Shown: piece after piece, positions 23,252-35,150 of the stretch
Position numbering within the stretch: position 1 is the stretch's first letter
Layout of the letters: every line of letters begins with the position of its first letter
From: Plasmopara viticola
Lineage: Eukaryota > Oomycota > Peronosporomycetes > Peronosporales > Peronosporaceae
Direction of reading: 5' to 3'
Length of the DNA stretch: 64,000 bases
Assembly: GCA_001695595.3 (NCBI GenBank)
Contig: MBPM02000089.1
Location: 62,001-126,000, forward strand
Position numbers and translations under genes: made by a program
The notes under the pieces: generated by a model
Told to the model about the DNA's origin: nothing
Databases searched by the model: none
Seen by the model: the letters and a program-made list of their open reading frames with translations, nothing else

Positions 23252-25048
23252 CCCCTCGGAGCTCCGATGCCAATTGCCAACGGTCCAATCTCTGGACACC
23301 CATAAAAGACGAACACGGCCTCAAGAGATTTATTTGTAACACTCATGCGCTCTTCTGTGTATTCCATGTAAGCGGGTGACCAAAGTGACTTCTATACGAT
23401 TTGTACGTCTTCGCATTTAAACTTGCTGAATACATGTAGTACTGTGACTAAGGTTGTTGGGACGTTATTTGACATTGCCGTCGTATTCTCTCTGGTCACA
23501 TAAAATTTGTCTGCGTATAATGTATTAGCTGCTAATGCAAAGTGGAAACATCTTATTACGAAAAAAACTTGCAGAACGAGTAATATATTCAAGAAGCAAT
23601 TGAAAAGTTATCTTGAGCAAGAAACGAAAGATCGGATAAAGCTGATTGTGCGCATAAAGAATTTATTTGAGACTCGAAATATCTTATTCACAACTTGTAA
23701 ATGCAAATAGAGGAAAAGTAAGGGCGATTTGGCTTTGCAGAGAAAAAGACGATATCAAAATGATTGGCTTCTGCGTTACTAAGGTAGTAAGCACTTATTA
23801 AAAATGTCTTGTGTGAATATCCAATGTGGAGCTTCCAATAGTTGGAAGTCATTGTTGTGGCGGCAAATCCCGAGTAAAAACACCAGCCGATGTGTTTGGT
23901 AGTCACTATTTGGGGTGTAGGGGATCGCGGTCGCTCTGACGGTATCAATGGCAAACGTGTTATAGAATGAGCTTGATGTACTAAGCCTTTTTCACCTTCA
24001 AATGTCCTCATTGTTTCTACGAGTGTAGCGGGTCTGTTCGGAATTCGACGCTGAGTAACTTTCCACAAGAATTGATTCAATGATAAAGGACTTTGCTATT
24101 TGCATGAAAAGGAAACCTTTGTCACGTCATTGATGGGCAGGGAAAAACCGTCATATAAATGTAAATTCAACGAAATTGAATTATTGTTAACGTATTGAGT
24201 ACCACAAGGATCGCATAGTGTTGATTTGGTGCATCAGTCCAGTTTTTCATTTCGCTCATGGGGCTATTGATATTCGCTTGGTCTAGTTATCGCTACAGAT
24301 CGTAATGGTTCACCATATATGAGATGGGTAAGAGGAGGAGCGGGATTGGCATCTTAAAGTGCGACGGAGTCGAAAATTCCATATGTGCGCATCGCGGATA
24401 TATGACGGCAATTTGTTTAAAACTGATCCTCGCGTCTAATACTGTGTCACACGAGGTAGCGTCGTTCCTCGCGCCGAGTCAGCAACAAGAACATCGTAGT
24501 AATAGGGTTGTAGGAAATAATGAAAGGAAAACTCGGATGCGCAACGAGGTTTTACGTGCTTACTTTTCAAGAGAAACATTTGTTGCACGGCTTTAAAGAT
24601 ACGCATTAATACTGTCTTCTCATTATCTTCGTCGTATTTCGCGTGTTGGACACTTCTGGTAAAGAAAAAGCGCCTTTGGATGCGTCTTTACCCAGAAGAT
24701 GCTGCTTGCTACCTTGTTGCACACAAGATTGCACTTCCCTACCAAGACTTTACGCTATATCCCGAGCTTGTTAAAAGTAAATGCGCCCCGCCGGAGCTTG
24801 TTCAGCAACTTTCGTCTTAACCGGCCCGTCCGATACGCGAATAGTTGAGCTTTTCTCACTTAACGTCTCGCTGCCCGTATTAAACTTGGCGGCTGACAAT
24901 CAACTTCAAGTATCTTAGACGTTAAAATGAAGAAGCGCCTCTAAATGGCTGTTCCGTACACATCCTGGTGACGAGCTCCCGTGAGATGATCTCAAGATTT
25001 GGTCGACACGATGAGAAATAGTGTGCCCCAAGACCTTGTACTCATTCA
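23252..25048. other. Array spacer 2
   Basis: The minus-strand frame is disrupted near its 5' end by one extra G (near 24,041), leaving a 130-codon frame (24,080 to 23,688) with a different start. A base missing near 24,730 also alters the frame upstream of gene copy 3. Confidence 0.6.
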
Positions 25049-25065
25049 CTCATTCAGCAATTTGC
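25049..25065 (+). promoter_or_regulatory. Core promoter, copy 3
   Basis: Identical 17-bp motif, 66 bp upstream of the ATG. Confidence 0.75.
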
Positions 25066-25130
25066 TAAGCCAAGCAAACAACTTTGCCCGGGACCCTGCT
25101 TTCAAAACTACCTTCCAGTCCCCTACAATC

Positions 25131-26141
25131 ATGCACATTTCCCGCATCGTCGCGCACGCTGCAATTGCTACAGCGATTGTCGCTTCGACGTTATCGCCCA
25201 CAGACGCCGCTAGCGGCCTACGTGGTCCGATTGAGCAACCTACGCTGAATGAAGATTACCAGCAAACCGCCCACGAACTTGGAAGCTCTGTTGGAGGTGA
25301 GAATGAACAAAACGAAGACGAGCACCAGCAAAACGAGAACGATGGTAACAGTCCGATCGACGGTAGTTCGGCCGCTGGACCCCCGAGGTCAGGACCGAAC
25401 ACACAGAGTATCCCGCCTTTTGGAGCTCAGAAGCCGCCTGCCAACGATCCAATTCCCAAAAACTCTTTGCAGAAGGGTAACCCACCCATTGGATCTCCAA
25501 TGCCGCCTGCCAACCGTCCGAACACCGAACAACCTTTTAGAGATGGGAACCCACCCCATGAAAGTCAAATGCCGCCTGGCAATGGTCCGACCAACGATCA
25601 ACAATTTATGGGCGGTAACCCGCCTCTTGGTGGTCCGAAGCCGCTTGCCGAGGGTCCGATCGCCGAACAACCTTTCATGGGTGGTAACTCGCCCCTTACA
25701 GGTCCGATGCCAGTGGCTGGTAACCCATCCCTTGGAAGTTCGATGCCGCCTGCGAACGGTCCGCTCTCCGGATTTCCTTTCATGGGTGGCAATATGCCTT
25801 TTGGAGCTCCGATGCCGCCTGCCATCGGTTTGATCACTGGATACGTATTGCTCAATGGCAATCCGCCTTTTGGACCTCCAATGCTGCCTCCAAATGGTCC
25901 AATTTCTCAAAACCCTTTCCAGGGTGGTAGTTCGCCCTTTGGATCTTCGATGCCGCTTGCTAACGGTCCAATCCCCCAGCAGCCTTTCCCGAGTGGTAAA
26001 CCGCCCCTTGAAGGTCCAAAGCCGCCTACCAATGGTCCGATCCCCGACCAACCTTTGCAAAAGGGTACTCCACCCCTCGGAGCTCCGATGCCACCTGCCA
26101 ACGGTCCGAACTCCGACCAACTTTTGCAAAAGGGTAATTAA
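25131..26141 (+). CDS. Secreted Pro/Gly-rich repeat protein, copy 3 (short form)
   Basis: 336 residues, intact. It differs from copy 1 by lacking the extra Gly after QS, by IPKNS instead of IPEYS, by FRDGN instead of FGDGN and by MPLANG instead of MPPANG in a late repeat. The first two changes are shared with copy 4, which points to a recent duplication of this unit. Signal peptide and acidic segment are unchanged. Secretion is predicted from sequence only. Confidence 0.85.
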   Translation: MHISRIVAHAAIATAIVASTLSPTDAASGLRGPIEQPTLNEDYQQTAHELGSSVGGENEQNEDEHQQNENDGNSPIDGSSAAGPPRSGPNTQSIPPFGAQKPPANDPIPKNSLQKGNPPIGSPMPPANRPNTEQPFRDGNPPHESQMPPGNGPTNDQQFMGGNPPLGGPKPLAEGPIAEQPFMGGNSPLTGPMPVAGNPSLGSSMPPANGPLSGFPFMGGNMPFGAPMPPAIGLITGYVLLNGNPPFGPPMLPPNGPISQNPFQGGSSPFGSSMPLANGPIPQQPFPSGKPPLEGPKPPTNGPIPDQPLQKGTPPLGAPMPPANGPNSDQLLQKGN

Positions 26142-27943
26142 CCCCTCGGAGCTCCGATGCCAATTGCCAACGGTCCAATCTCTGGACACCCATAAAAGAC
26201 GAACACGGCCTCAAGAGATTTATTTGTAACACTCATGCGCTCTTCTGTGTATTCCATGTAAGCGGGTGACCAAAGTGACTTCTATACGATTTGTACGTCT
26301 TCGCATTTAAACTTGCTGAATACATGTAGTACTGTGACTAAGGTTGTTGGGACGTTATTTGACATTGCCGTCGTATTCTCTCTGGTCACATAAAATTTGT
26401 CTGCGTATAATGTATTAGCTGCTAATGCAAAGTGGAAACATCTTATTACGAAAAAAACTTGCATAACGAGTAATAATATATTCAAGAAGCAATTGAAAAG
26501 TTATCTTGAGCAAGAAACGAAAGATCGGATAAAGCTGATTGTGCGCATAAAGAATTTATTTGAGACTCGAAATTATCTTATTCACAACTTGTAAATGCAA
26601 ATAGAGGAAAAGTAAGGGCGATTTGGCTTTGCAGAGAAAAAGACGATATCAAAATGATTGGCTTCTGCGTTACTAAGGTAGTAAGCACTTATTAAAAATG
26701 TCTTGTGTAAATATCCAATGTGGAGCTTCCAATAGTTGGAAGTCATTGTTGTGGCGGCAAATCCCGAGTAAAAACACCAGCCGATGTGTTTGGTAGTCAC
26801 TATTTGGGGTGTAGGGGATCGCGGTCGCTCTGACGGTATCAATGGCAAACGTGTTATAGAATGAGCTTGATGTACTAAGCCTTTTTCACCTTCAAATGTC
26901 CTCATTGTTTCTACGAGTGTAGCGGGTCTGTTCGGATTCGACGCTGAGTAAATTTCCACAAGAATTGATTCAATGATAAAGGACTTTGCTATTTGCATGA
27001 AAAGGAAACCTTTGTCACGTCATTGATGGGCAGGGAAAAACCGTCATATAAATGTAAATTCAACGAAATTGAAATTATTGTTAACGTATTGAGTACCACA
27101 AGGATCGCATAGTGTTGATTTGGTGCATCAGTCCAGTTTTTCATTTCGCTCATGGGGCTATTGATATTCGCTTGGTCTAGTTATCGCTACAGATCGAAAT
27201 GGTTCACCATATATGAGATGGGTAAGAGGGGGAGCGGGATTGGCATCTTAAAGTGCGACGGAGTCGATTATTCCATATGTGCGCATCGCGGATATATGAC
27301 GGCAATTTGTTTAAAACTGATCCTCGCGTCTTAATACTGTGTCACACGAGGCAGCGTCGTTCCTCGCGCCGAGTCAGCAACAAGAACATCGTAGTAATAG
27401 GGTTGTAGGAAATAATGAAAGGAAAACTCGGATGCGCAACGAGGTTTTACGTGCTTACTTTTCAAGAGAAACATTTGTCGCACGGCTTTAAAGATACGCA
27501 TTAATACTGTCTTCTCATTATCTTCGTCGTATTTCGCGTGTTGGACACTTCTGGTAAAGAAAAAGCGCCTTTGGATGCGTCTTTACCCAGAAGATGCTGC
27601 TTGCTACCTTGTTGCACACAAGATTTGCACTTCCTACCGAGACTTTACGCTATATCCCGAGCTTGTTAAAAGTAAATGCGCCCCGCCGGAGCTTGTTCAG
27701 CAACTTTCGTCTTAACCGGCCCGTCCGATACGCGAATAGTTGAGCTTTTCTCACTTAACGTCTCGCTGCCCATATTAAACTTGGCGGCTGACAATCAACT
27801 TCAAGTATCTTAGACGTTAAAATGAAGAAGCGCCTCTAAATGGCTGTTCCGTACACATCCTGGTGACGAGCTCCCGTGAGATGATCTCAAGATTTGGTCG
27901 ACACGATGAGAAATAGTGTGCCCCAAGACCTTGTACTCATTCA
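26142..27943. other. Array spacer 3
   Basis: The minus-strand frame (26,998 to 26,582) is open for 138 codons with its ATG. One base is missing upstream of the ATG of gene copy 4, in the 5' leader (CCAGTCCCTAC near 28,017), which does not touch the signal peptide. Confidence 0.6.
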
Positions 27944-27960
27944 CTCATTCAGCAATTTGC
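27944..27960 (+). promoter_or_regulatory. Core promoter, copy 4
   Basis: Motif intact; the leader is one base shorter than in other copies (65 bp to the ATG). Confidence 0.75.
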
Positions 27961-28024
27961 TAAGCCAAGCAAACAACTTTGCCCGGGACCCTGCTTTCAA
28001 AACTACCTTCCAGTCCCTACAATC

Positions 28025-29122
28025 ATGCACATTTCCCGCATCGTCGCGCACGCTGCAATTGCTACAGCGATTGTCGCTTCGACGTTATCGCCCACAGACG
28101 CCGCTAGCGGCCTACGTGGTCCGATTGAGCAACCTACGCTGAATGAAGATTACCAGCAAACCGCCCACGAACTTGGAAGCTCTGTTGGAGGTGAGAATGA
28201 ACAAAACGAAGACGAGCACCAGCAAAACGAGAACGATGGTAACAGTCCGATCGACGGTAGTTCGGCCGCTGGACCCCCGAGGTCAGGACCGAACACACAG
28301 AGTATCCCGCCTTTTGGAGCTCAGAAGCCGCCTGCCAACGATCCAATTCCCAAAAACTCTTTGCAGAAGGGTAACCCACCCATTGGATCTCCAATGCCGC
28401 CTGCCAACCGTCCGAACACCGAACAACCTTTTAGAGATGGGAACCCACCCCATGAAAGTCAAATGCCGCCTGGCAATGGTCCGACCAACGATCAACAATT
28501 TATGGGCGGTAACCCGCCTCTTGGTGGTCCGAAGCCGCTTGCCGAGGGTCCGATCGCCGAACAACCTTTCATGGGTGGTAACTCGCCCCTTACAGGTCCG
28601 ATGCCAGTGGCTGGTAACCCATCCCTTGGAAGTTCGATGCCGCCTGCGAACGGTCCGCTCTCCGGATTTCCTTTCATGGGTGGCAATATGCCTTTTGGAG
28701 CTCCGATGCCGCCTGCCATCGGTTTGATCACTGGATACGTATTGCTCAATGGCAATCCGCCTTTTGGACCTCCAATGCTGCCTCCAAATGGTCCAATTTC
28801 TCAAAACCCTTTCCAGGGTGGTAGTTCGCCCTTTGGATCTTCGATGCCGCTTGCTAACGGTCCAATCCCCAGCAGCCTTTCCCGAGTGGTAAACCGCCCC
28901 TTGAAGGTCCAAAGCCGCCTACCAATGGTCCGATCCCCGACCAACCTTTGCAAAAGGGTACTCCACCCCTCGGAGCTCCGATGCCACCTGCCAACGGTCC
29001 GAACTCCGACCAACTTTTGCAAAAGGGTAATTAACCCCTCGGAGCTCCGATGCCAATTGCCAACGGTCCAATCTCTGGACACCCATAAAAGACGAACACG
29101 GCCTCAAGAGATTTATTTGTAA
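28025..29122 (+). CDS. Repeat protein copy 4, short form with shifted C-terminus
   Basis: The first ~277 residues are those of copy 3 (IPKNS, FRDGN, MPLANG). Loss of one C in a five-C run near 28,867-28,870 then shifts the frame after GPIP. Translation continues in an alternative frame (SSLSRVVNRPLKVQ...) past the usual stop at 29,034 to 29,122, giving 365 residues with an Arg/Leu-rich tail. Because the 69-bp repeats have few stops in any frame, the shift extends rather than truncates the product. It may be a diverged product, a pseudogene or a base-calling error in the C-run. The one-base loss upstream of this ATG breaks any longer N-terminal frame and supports starting here. Confidence 0.6.
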   Translation: MHISRIVAHAAIATAIVASTLSPTDAASGLRGPIEQPTLNEDYQQTAHELGSSVGGENEQNEDEHQQNENDGNSPIDGSSAAGPPRSGPNTQSIPPFGAQKPPANDPIPKNSLQKGNPPIGSPMPPANRPNTEQPFRDGNPPHESQMPPGNGPTNDQQFMGGNPPLGGPKPLAEGPIAEQPFMGGNSPLTGPMPVAGNPSLGSSMPPANGPLSGFPFMGGNMPFGAPMPPAIGLITGYVLLNGNPPFGPPMLPPNGPISQNPFQGGSSPFGSSMPLANGPIPSSLSRVVNRPLKVQSRLPMVRSPTNLCKRVLHPSELRCHLPTVRTPTNFCKRVINPSELRCQLPTVQSLDTHKRRTRPQEIYL

Positions 29123-30836
29123 CACTCATGCGCTCTTCTGTGTATTCCATGTAAGCGGGTGACCAAAGTGACTTCTATACGATTTGTACGTCTTCGCATT
29201 TAAACTTGCTGAATACATGTAGTACTGTGACTAAGGTTGTTGGGACGTTATTTGACATTGCCGTCGTATTCTCTCTGGTCACATAAAATTTGTCTGCGTA
29301 TAATGTATTAGCTGCTAATGCAAAGTGGAAACATCTTATTACGAAAAAAACTTGCATAACGAGTAATAATATATTCAAGAAGCAATTGAAAAGTTATCTT
29401 GAGCAAGAAACGAAAGATCGGATAAAGCTGATTGTGCGCATAAAGAATTTATTTGAGACTCGAAATTATCTTATTCACAACTTGTAAATGCAAATAGAGG
29501 AAAAGTAAGGGCGATTTGGCTTTGCAGAGAAAAAGACGATATCAAAATGATTGGCTTCTGCGTTACTAAGGTAGTAAGCACTTATTAAAAATGTCTTGTG
29601 TAAATATCCAATGTGGAGCTTCCAATAGTTGGAAGTCATTGTTGTGGCGGCAAATCCCGAGTAAAAACACCAGCCGATGTGTTTGGTAGTCACTATTTGG
29701 GGTGTAGGGGATCGCGGTCGCTCTGACGGTATCAATGGCAAACGTGTTATAGAATGAGCTTGATGTACTAAGCCTTTTTCACCTTCAAATGTCCTCATTG
29801 TTTCTACGAGTGTAGCGGGTCTGTTCGATTCGACGCTGAGTAAATTTCCACAAGAATTGATTCAATGATAAAGGACTTTGCTATTTGCATGAAAAGGAAA
29901 CCTTTGTCACGTCATTGATGGGCAGGGAAAAACCGTCATATAAATGTAAATTCAACGAAATTGAAATTATTGTTAACGTATTGAGTACCACAAGGATCGC
30001 ATAGTGTTGATTTGGTGCATCAGTCCAGTTTTTCATTTCGCTCATGGGGCTATTGATATTCGCTTGGTCTAGTTATCGCTACAGATCGAAATGGTTCACC
30101 ATATATGAGATGGGTAAGAGGGGGAGCGGGATTGGCATCTTAAAGTGCGACGGAGTCGATTATTCCATATGTGCGCATCGCGGATATATGACGGCAATTT
30201 GTTTAAAACTGATCCTCGCGTCTTAATACTGTGTCACACGAGGCAGCGTCGTTCCTCGCGCCGAGTCAGCAACAAGAACATCGTAGTAATAGGGTTGTAG
30301 GAAATAATGAAAGGAAAACTCGGATGCGCAACGAGGTTTTACGTGCTTACTTTTCAAGAGAAACATTTGTCGCACGGCTTTAAAGATACGCATTAATACT
30401 ATCTTCTCATTATCTTCGTCGTATTTCGCGTGTTGGACACTTCTGGTAAAGAAAAAGCGCCTTTGGATGCGTCTTTACCCAGAAGATGCTGCTTGCTACC
30501 TTGTTGCACACAAGATTTGCACTTCCCTACCGAGACTTTACGCTATATCCCGAGCTTGTTAAAAGTAAATGCGCCCCGCCGGAGCTTGTTCAGCAACTTT
30601 CGTCTTAACCGGCCCGTCCGATACGCGAATAGTTGAGCTTTTCTCACTTAACGTCTCGCTGCCCATATTAAACTTGGCGGCTGACAATCAACTTCAAGTA
30701 TCTTAGACGTTAAAATGAAGAAGCGCCTCCAAATGGCTGTTCCGTACACATCCTGGTGACGAGCTCCCGTGAGATGATCTCAAGATTTGGTCGACACGAT
30801 GAGAAATAGTGTGCCCCAAGACCTTGTACTCATTCA
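29123..30836. other. Array spacer 4
   Basis: A base lost near 29,826 (GTTCGATTCGAC) disconnects the ATG from the minus-strand frame, leaving 107 codons (29,798 to 29,475). Otherwise like spacer 3. Confidence 0.6.
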
Positions 30837-30853
30837 CTCATTCAGCAATTTGC
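30837..30853 (+). promoter_or_regulatory. Core promoter, copy 5
   Basis: Identical 17-bp motif, 66 bp upstream of the ATG. Confidence 0.75.
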
Positions 30854-30918
30854 TAAGCCAAGCAAACAACTTTGCCCGGGACCCTGCTTTCAAAACTACC
30901 TTCCAGTCTCCTACAATT

Positions 30919-32166
30919 ATGCACATTTCCCGCATCGTCGCGCACGCTGCAATTGCTACAGCGATTGTCGCTTCGACGTTATCGCCCACAGACGCCGCTA
31001 GCGGCCTACGTGGTCCGATTGAGCAACCTACGCTGAATGAAGATTACCAGCAAACCGCCCACGAACTTGGAAGCTCTGTTGGAGGTGAGAATGAACAAAA
31101 CGAAGACGAGCACCAGCAAAACGAGAACGATGGTAACAGTCCGATCGACGGTAGTTCGGCCGCTGGACCCCCGAGGTCAGGACCGAACACACAGAGTATC
31201 CCGCCTTTTGGAGCTCAGAAGCCGCCTGCCAACGATCCAATTCCCGAAAACTCTTTGCAGAAGGGTAACCCACCCATTGGATCTCCAATGCCGCCTGCCA
31301 ACCGTCCGAACACCGAACAACCTTTTGGAGATGGGAACCCACCCCATGAAAGTCAAATGCCGCCTGGCAATGGTCCGACCAACGATCAACCTTTCGTGGG
31401 TGGTAAACCACCCCATGGAGGTCAGATGCCGAATGGTGGCCCACCTAATGAAAGTCAAATGCCGCCTGACAATGGTCCGACCAACGATCAACCTTTCGTG
31501 GGTGGTGATTCGCCCAATAAAGGGCAGATGTCGCGTGATAATCCACCTCAAGAAGGCCAGACGCCGCATGGTGACCGACCCCATGAAGGTCAGATGCCGC
31601 CTGTCAATGGTCCGACCAAAGATCAACAATTTATGGGCGGTAACCCGCCTCTTGGTGGTCCGAAGCCGCTTGCCGAGGGTCCAATCGCCGAACAACCTTT
31701 CATGGGTGGTAACTCGCCCCTTACAGGTCCGATGCCAGTGGCTGGTAACCCATCCCTTGGAAGTTCGATGCCGCCTGCGAACGGTCCGCTCTCCGGATTT
31801 CCTTTCATGGGTGGCAATATGCCTTTTGGAGCTCCGATGCCGCCTGCCATCGGTTTGATCACTGGATACGTATTGCTCAATGGCAATCCGCCTTTTGGAC
31901 CTCCAATGCTGCCTCCAAATGGTCCAATTTCTCAAAACCCTTTCCAGGGTGGTAGTTCGCCCTTTGGATCTTCGATGCCGCCTGCTAACGGTCCAATCCC
32001 CCAGCAGCCTTTCCCGAGTGGTAAACCGCCCCTTGAAGGTCCAAAGCCGCCTACCAATGGTCCGATCCCCGACCAACCTTTGCAAAAGGGTACTCCACCC
32101 CTCGGAGCTCCGATGCCACCTGCCAACGGTCCGAACTCCGACCAACTTTTGCAAAAGGGTAATTAA
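30919..32166 (+). CDS. Secreted Pro/Gly-rich repeat protein, copy 5 (long form)
   Basis: 415 residues, intact, same architecture as copy 2 with FVGGK restored and SRDNPPQEG in place of SRGNPPQEG. The Asp variant is shared with copies 7 and 8, a sign of exchange or duplication among these units. Signal peptide, SGLRG and acidic segment are identical to the other copies. Secreted protein of unknown role. Confidence 0.85.
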   Translation: MHISRIVAHAAIATAIVASTLSPTDAASGLRGPIEQPTLNEDYQQTAHELGSSVGGENEQNEDEHQQNENDGNSPIDGSSAAGPPRSGPNTQSIPPFGAQKPPANDPIPENSLQKGNPPIGSPMPPANRPNTEQPFGDGNPPHESQMPPGNGPTNDQPFVGGKPPHGGQMPNGGPPNESQMPPDNGPTNDQPFVGGDSPNKGQMSRDNPPQEGQTPHGDRPHEGQMPPVNGPTKDQQFMGGNPPLGGPKPLAEGPIAEQPFMGGNSPLTGPMPVAGNPSLGSSMPPANGPLSGFPFMGGNMPFGAPMPPAIGLITGYVLLNGNPPFGPPMLPPNGPISQNPFQGGSSPFGSSMPPANGPIPQQPFPSGKPPLEGPKPPTNGPIPDQPLQKGTPPLGAPMPPANGPNSDQLLQKGN

Positions 32167-33967
32167 CCCCTCGGAGCTCCGATGCCAATTGCCAACGGTC
32201 CAATCTCTGGACACCCATAAAAGACGAACACGGCCTCAAGAGATTTATTTGTAACACTCATGCGCTCTTCTGTGTATTCCATGTAAGCGGGTGACCAAAG
32301 TGACTTCTATACGATTTGTACGTCTTCGCATTTAAACTTGCTGAATACATGTAGTACTGTGACTAAGGTTGTTGGGACGTTATTTGACATTGCCGTCGTA
32401 TTCTCTCTGGTCACATAAAATTTGTCTGCGTATAATGTATTAGCTGCTAATGCAAAGTGGAAACATCTTATTACGAAAAAAACTTGCAGAACGAGTAATA
32501 ATATATTCAAGAAGCAATTGAAAAGTTATCTTGAGCAAGAAACGAAAGATCGGATAAAGCTGATTGTGCGCATAAAGAATTTATTTGAGACTCGAAATTA
32601 TCTTATTCACAACTTGTAAATGCAAATATAGGAAAAGTAAGGGCGATTTGGCTTTGCAGAGAAAAGACGATATCAAAATGATTGGCTTCTGCGTTACTAA
32701 GGTAGTAAGCACTTATTAAAAATGTCTTGTGTAAATATCCAATGTGGAGCTTCCAATAGTTGGAAGTCATTGTTGTGGCGGCAAATCCCGAGTAAAAACA
32801 CCAGCCGATGTGTTTGGTAGTCACTATTTGGGGTGTAGGGGATCGCGGTCGCTCTGACGGTATCAATGGCAAACGTGTTATAGAATGAGCTTGATGTACT
32901 AAGCCTTTTTCACCTTCAAATGTCCTCATTGTTTCTACGAGTGTAGCGGGTCTGTTCGAATTCGACGCTGAGTAACTTTCCACAAGAATTGATTCAATGA
33001 TAAAGGACTTTGCTATTTGCACGAAAAGGAAACATTTGTCACGTCATTGATGGGCAGGGAAAAACCGTCATATAAATGTAAATTCAACGAACTTGAAATT
33101 ATTGTTAACGTATTAGTACCACAAGGATCGCATAGTGTTGATTTGGTGCATCAGTCCAGTTTTTCATTTCGCTCATGGGGCTATTGATATTCGCTTGGTC
33201 TAGTTATCGCTACAGATCGTAATGGTTCACCATATATGAGATGGGTAAGAGGGGGAGCGGGATTGGCATCTTGAAGTGCGACGGAGTCGATTATTCCATA
33301 TGTGCGCATTGCGGATATATGACGGCAATTTGTTTAAAACTGATCCTCGCGTCTTAATACTGTGTCACACGAGGCAGCGTCATTCCTCGCGCCGAGTCAG
33401 CAACAAGAAGATCGTAGTAATAGGGTGGTAGGAAATCATGAAAGGAAAACTCAGATGCGCAACGAGGTTTTACGTGCTTACTTTTCAAGAGAGACATTTG
33501 TTGCACGGCTTTAAAGATACGCATTAATACTGTCTTCTCATTATCTTCGTCGTATTTCGCGTGTTGGACACTTCTGGTAAAGCAAAAGTGTCTTTGGATG
33601 CGTCTTTACCCAGAAGATGCTGCTTGCTACCTTGTTGCACACAAGATCTGCACTTCCCTACCGAGACTTTACGCTATATCCCGAGCTTGTTGAAAGTAAA
33701 TGCGCCCCGCCGGAGCTTGTTCAGCAACTTTCGTCTTAACCGGCCCGTCCGATACGCGAATAGTTGAGCTTTTCTCACTTAACGTCTCGCTGCCCGTATT
33801 AAACTTGGCGGCTGACAATTAACTTCAAGTATCTTAGACCTTAAAATGAAGAAGCGCCTCTAAATGGCTGTTCCGTACACATCCTGGTGACGAGCTCCCG
33901 TGAGATGATCTCATAATTTGATCGACACGATGAGAAATAGTGTGCCCCAAGACCTCGTACTCATTCA
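32167..33967. other. Array spacer 5
   Basis: The ATG of the minus-strand frame is changed (CAT to CAC on the plus strand near 33,020), and an A-run change near 32,662 alters its C-terminal codons. So this spacer frame has no standard start. Confidence 0.6.
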
Positions 33968-33984
33968 CTCATTCAGCAATTTGC
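33968..33984 (+). promoter_or_regulatory. Core promoter, copy 6
   Basis: Identical motif although the sequence just upstream (TCATAATTTGATCGAC) differs from other copies. Confidence 0.75.
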
Positions 33985-34049
33985 TAAGCCAAGCAAACAA
34001 CTTTGCCCGGGACCCTGCTTTCAAAACTACCTTCCAGTCTCCTACAATT

Positions 34050-35150
34050 ATGCACATTTCCCGCATCGTCGCGCACGCTGCAATTGCTACAGCGATTGTC
34101 GCTTCGACGTTATCGCCCACAGACGCCGCTAGCGGCCTACGTGGTCCGATTGAGCAACCTACGCTGAATGAAGATTACCAGCAAACCGCCCACGAACTTG
34201 GAAGCTCTGTTGGAGGTGAGAATGAACAAAACGAAGACGAGCACCAGCAAAACGAGAACGATGGTAACAGTCCGATCGACGGTAGTTCGGCCGCTGGACC
34301 CCCGAGGTCAGGACCGAACACACAGAGTGGTATCCCGCCTTTTGGAGCTCAGAAGCCGCCTGCCAACGATCCAATTCCCGAAAACTCTTTGCAGAAGGGT
34401 AACCCACCCATTGGATCTCCAATGCCGCCTGCCAACCGTCCGAACACCGAACAACCTTTTGGAGATGGGAACCCACCCCATGAAAGTCAAATGCCGCCTG
34501 GCAATGGTCCGACCAACGATCAACAATTTATGGGCGGTAACCCGCCTCTTGGTGGTCCGAAGCCGCTTGCCGAGGGTCCGATCGCCGAACAACCTTTCAT
34601 GGGTGGTAACTCGCCCCTTACAGGTCCGATGCCAGTGGCTGGTAACCCATCCCTTGGAAGTTCGATGCCGCCTGCGAACGGTCCGCTCTCCGGATTTCCT
34701 TTCATGGGTGGCAATATGCCTTTTGGAGCTCCGATGCCGCCTGCCATCGGTTTGATCACTGGATACGTATTGCTCAATGGCAATCCGCCTTTTGGACCTC
34801 CAATGCTGCCTCCAAATGGTCCAATTTCTCAAAACCCTTTCCAGGGTGGTAGTTCGCCCTTTGGATCTTCGATGCCGCCTGCTAACGGTCCAATCCCCAG
34901 CAGCCTTTCCCGAGTGGTAAACCGCCCCTTGAAGGTCCAAAGCCGCCTACCAATGGTCCGATCCCCGACCAACCTTTGCAAAAGGGTACTCCACCCCTCG
35001 GAGCTCCGATGCCACCTGCCAACGGTCCGAACTCCGACCAACTTTTGCAAAAGGGTAATTAACCCCTCGGAGCTCCGATGCCAATTGCCAACGGTCCAAT
35101 CTCTGGACACCCATAAAAGACGAACACGGCCTCAAGAGATTTATTTGTAA
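34050..35150 (+). CDS. Repeat protein copy 6, short form with shifted C-terminus
   Basis: 366 residues. The N-terminal part is a short form with the extra Gly (QSGIPPFG) and IPENS. It carries the same one-C loss after GPIP as copy 4 (near 34,898), so the tail runs in the alternative Arg/Leu-rich frame past the normal stop (35,062). The preceding repeat reads MPPANG, not MPLANG as in copy 4, so the shared lesion is either recurrent slippage in the C-run or gene conversion over a short tract. A sequencing artefact in the homopolymer remains possible. Confidence 0.6.
   Translation: MHISRIVAHAAIATAIVASTLSPTDAASGLRGPIEQPTLNEDYQQTAHELGSSVGGENEQNEDEHQQNENDGNSPIDGSSAAGPPRSGPNTQSGIPPFGAQKPPANDPIPENSLQKGNPPIGSPMPPANRPNTEQPFGDGNPPHESQMPPGNGPTNDQQFMGGNPPLGGPKPLAEGPIAEQPFMGGNSPLTGPMPVAGNPSLGSSMPPANGPLSGFPFMGGNMPFGAPMPPAIGLITGYVLLNGNPPFGPPMLPPNGPISQNPFQGGSSPFGSSMPPANGPIPSSLSRVVNRPLKVQSRLPMVRSPTNLCKRVLHPSELRCHLPTVRTPTNFCKRVINPSELRCQLPTVQSLDTHKRRTRPQEIYL

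Noticed and set aside
22262..23299. Long minus-strand open frame (345 codons) opposite each repeat gene
   Set aside because: It starts with GTG, has no ATG, domain or promoter, and exists because the 69-bp repeat lacks stops in that frame. It recurs opposite every copy to the degree the repeats are intact.
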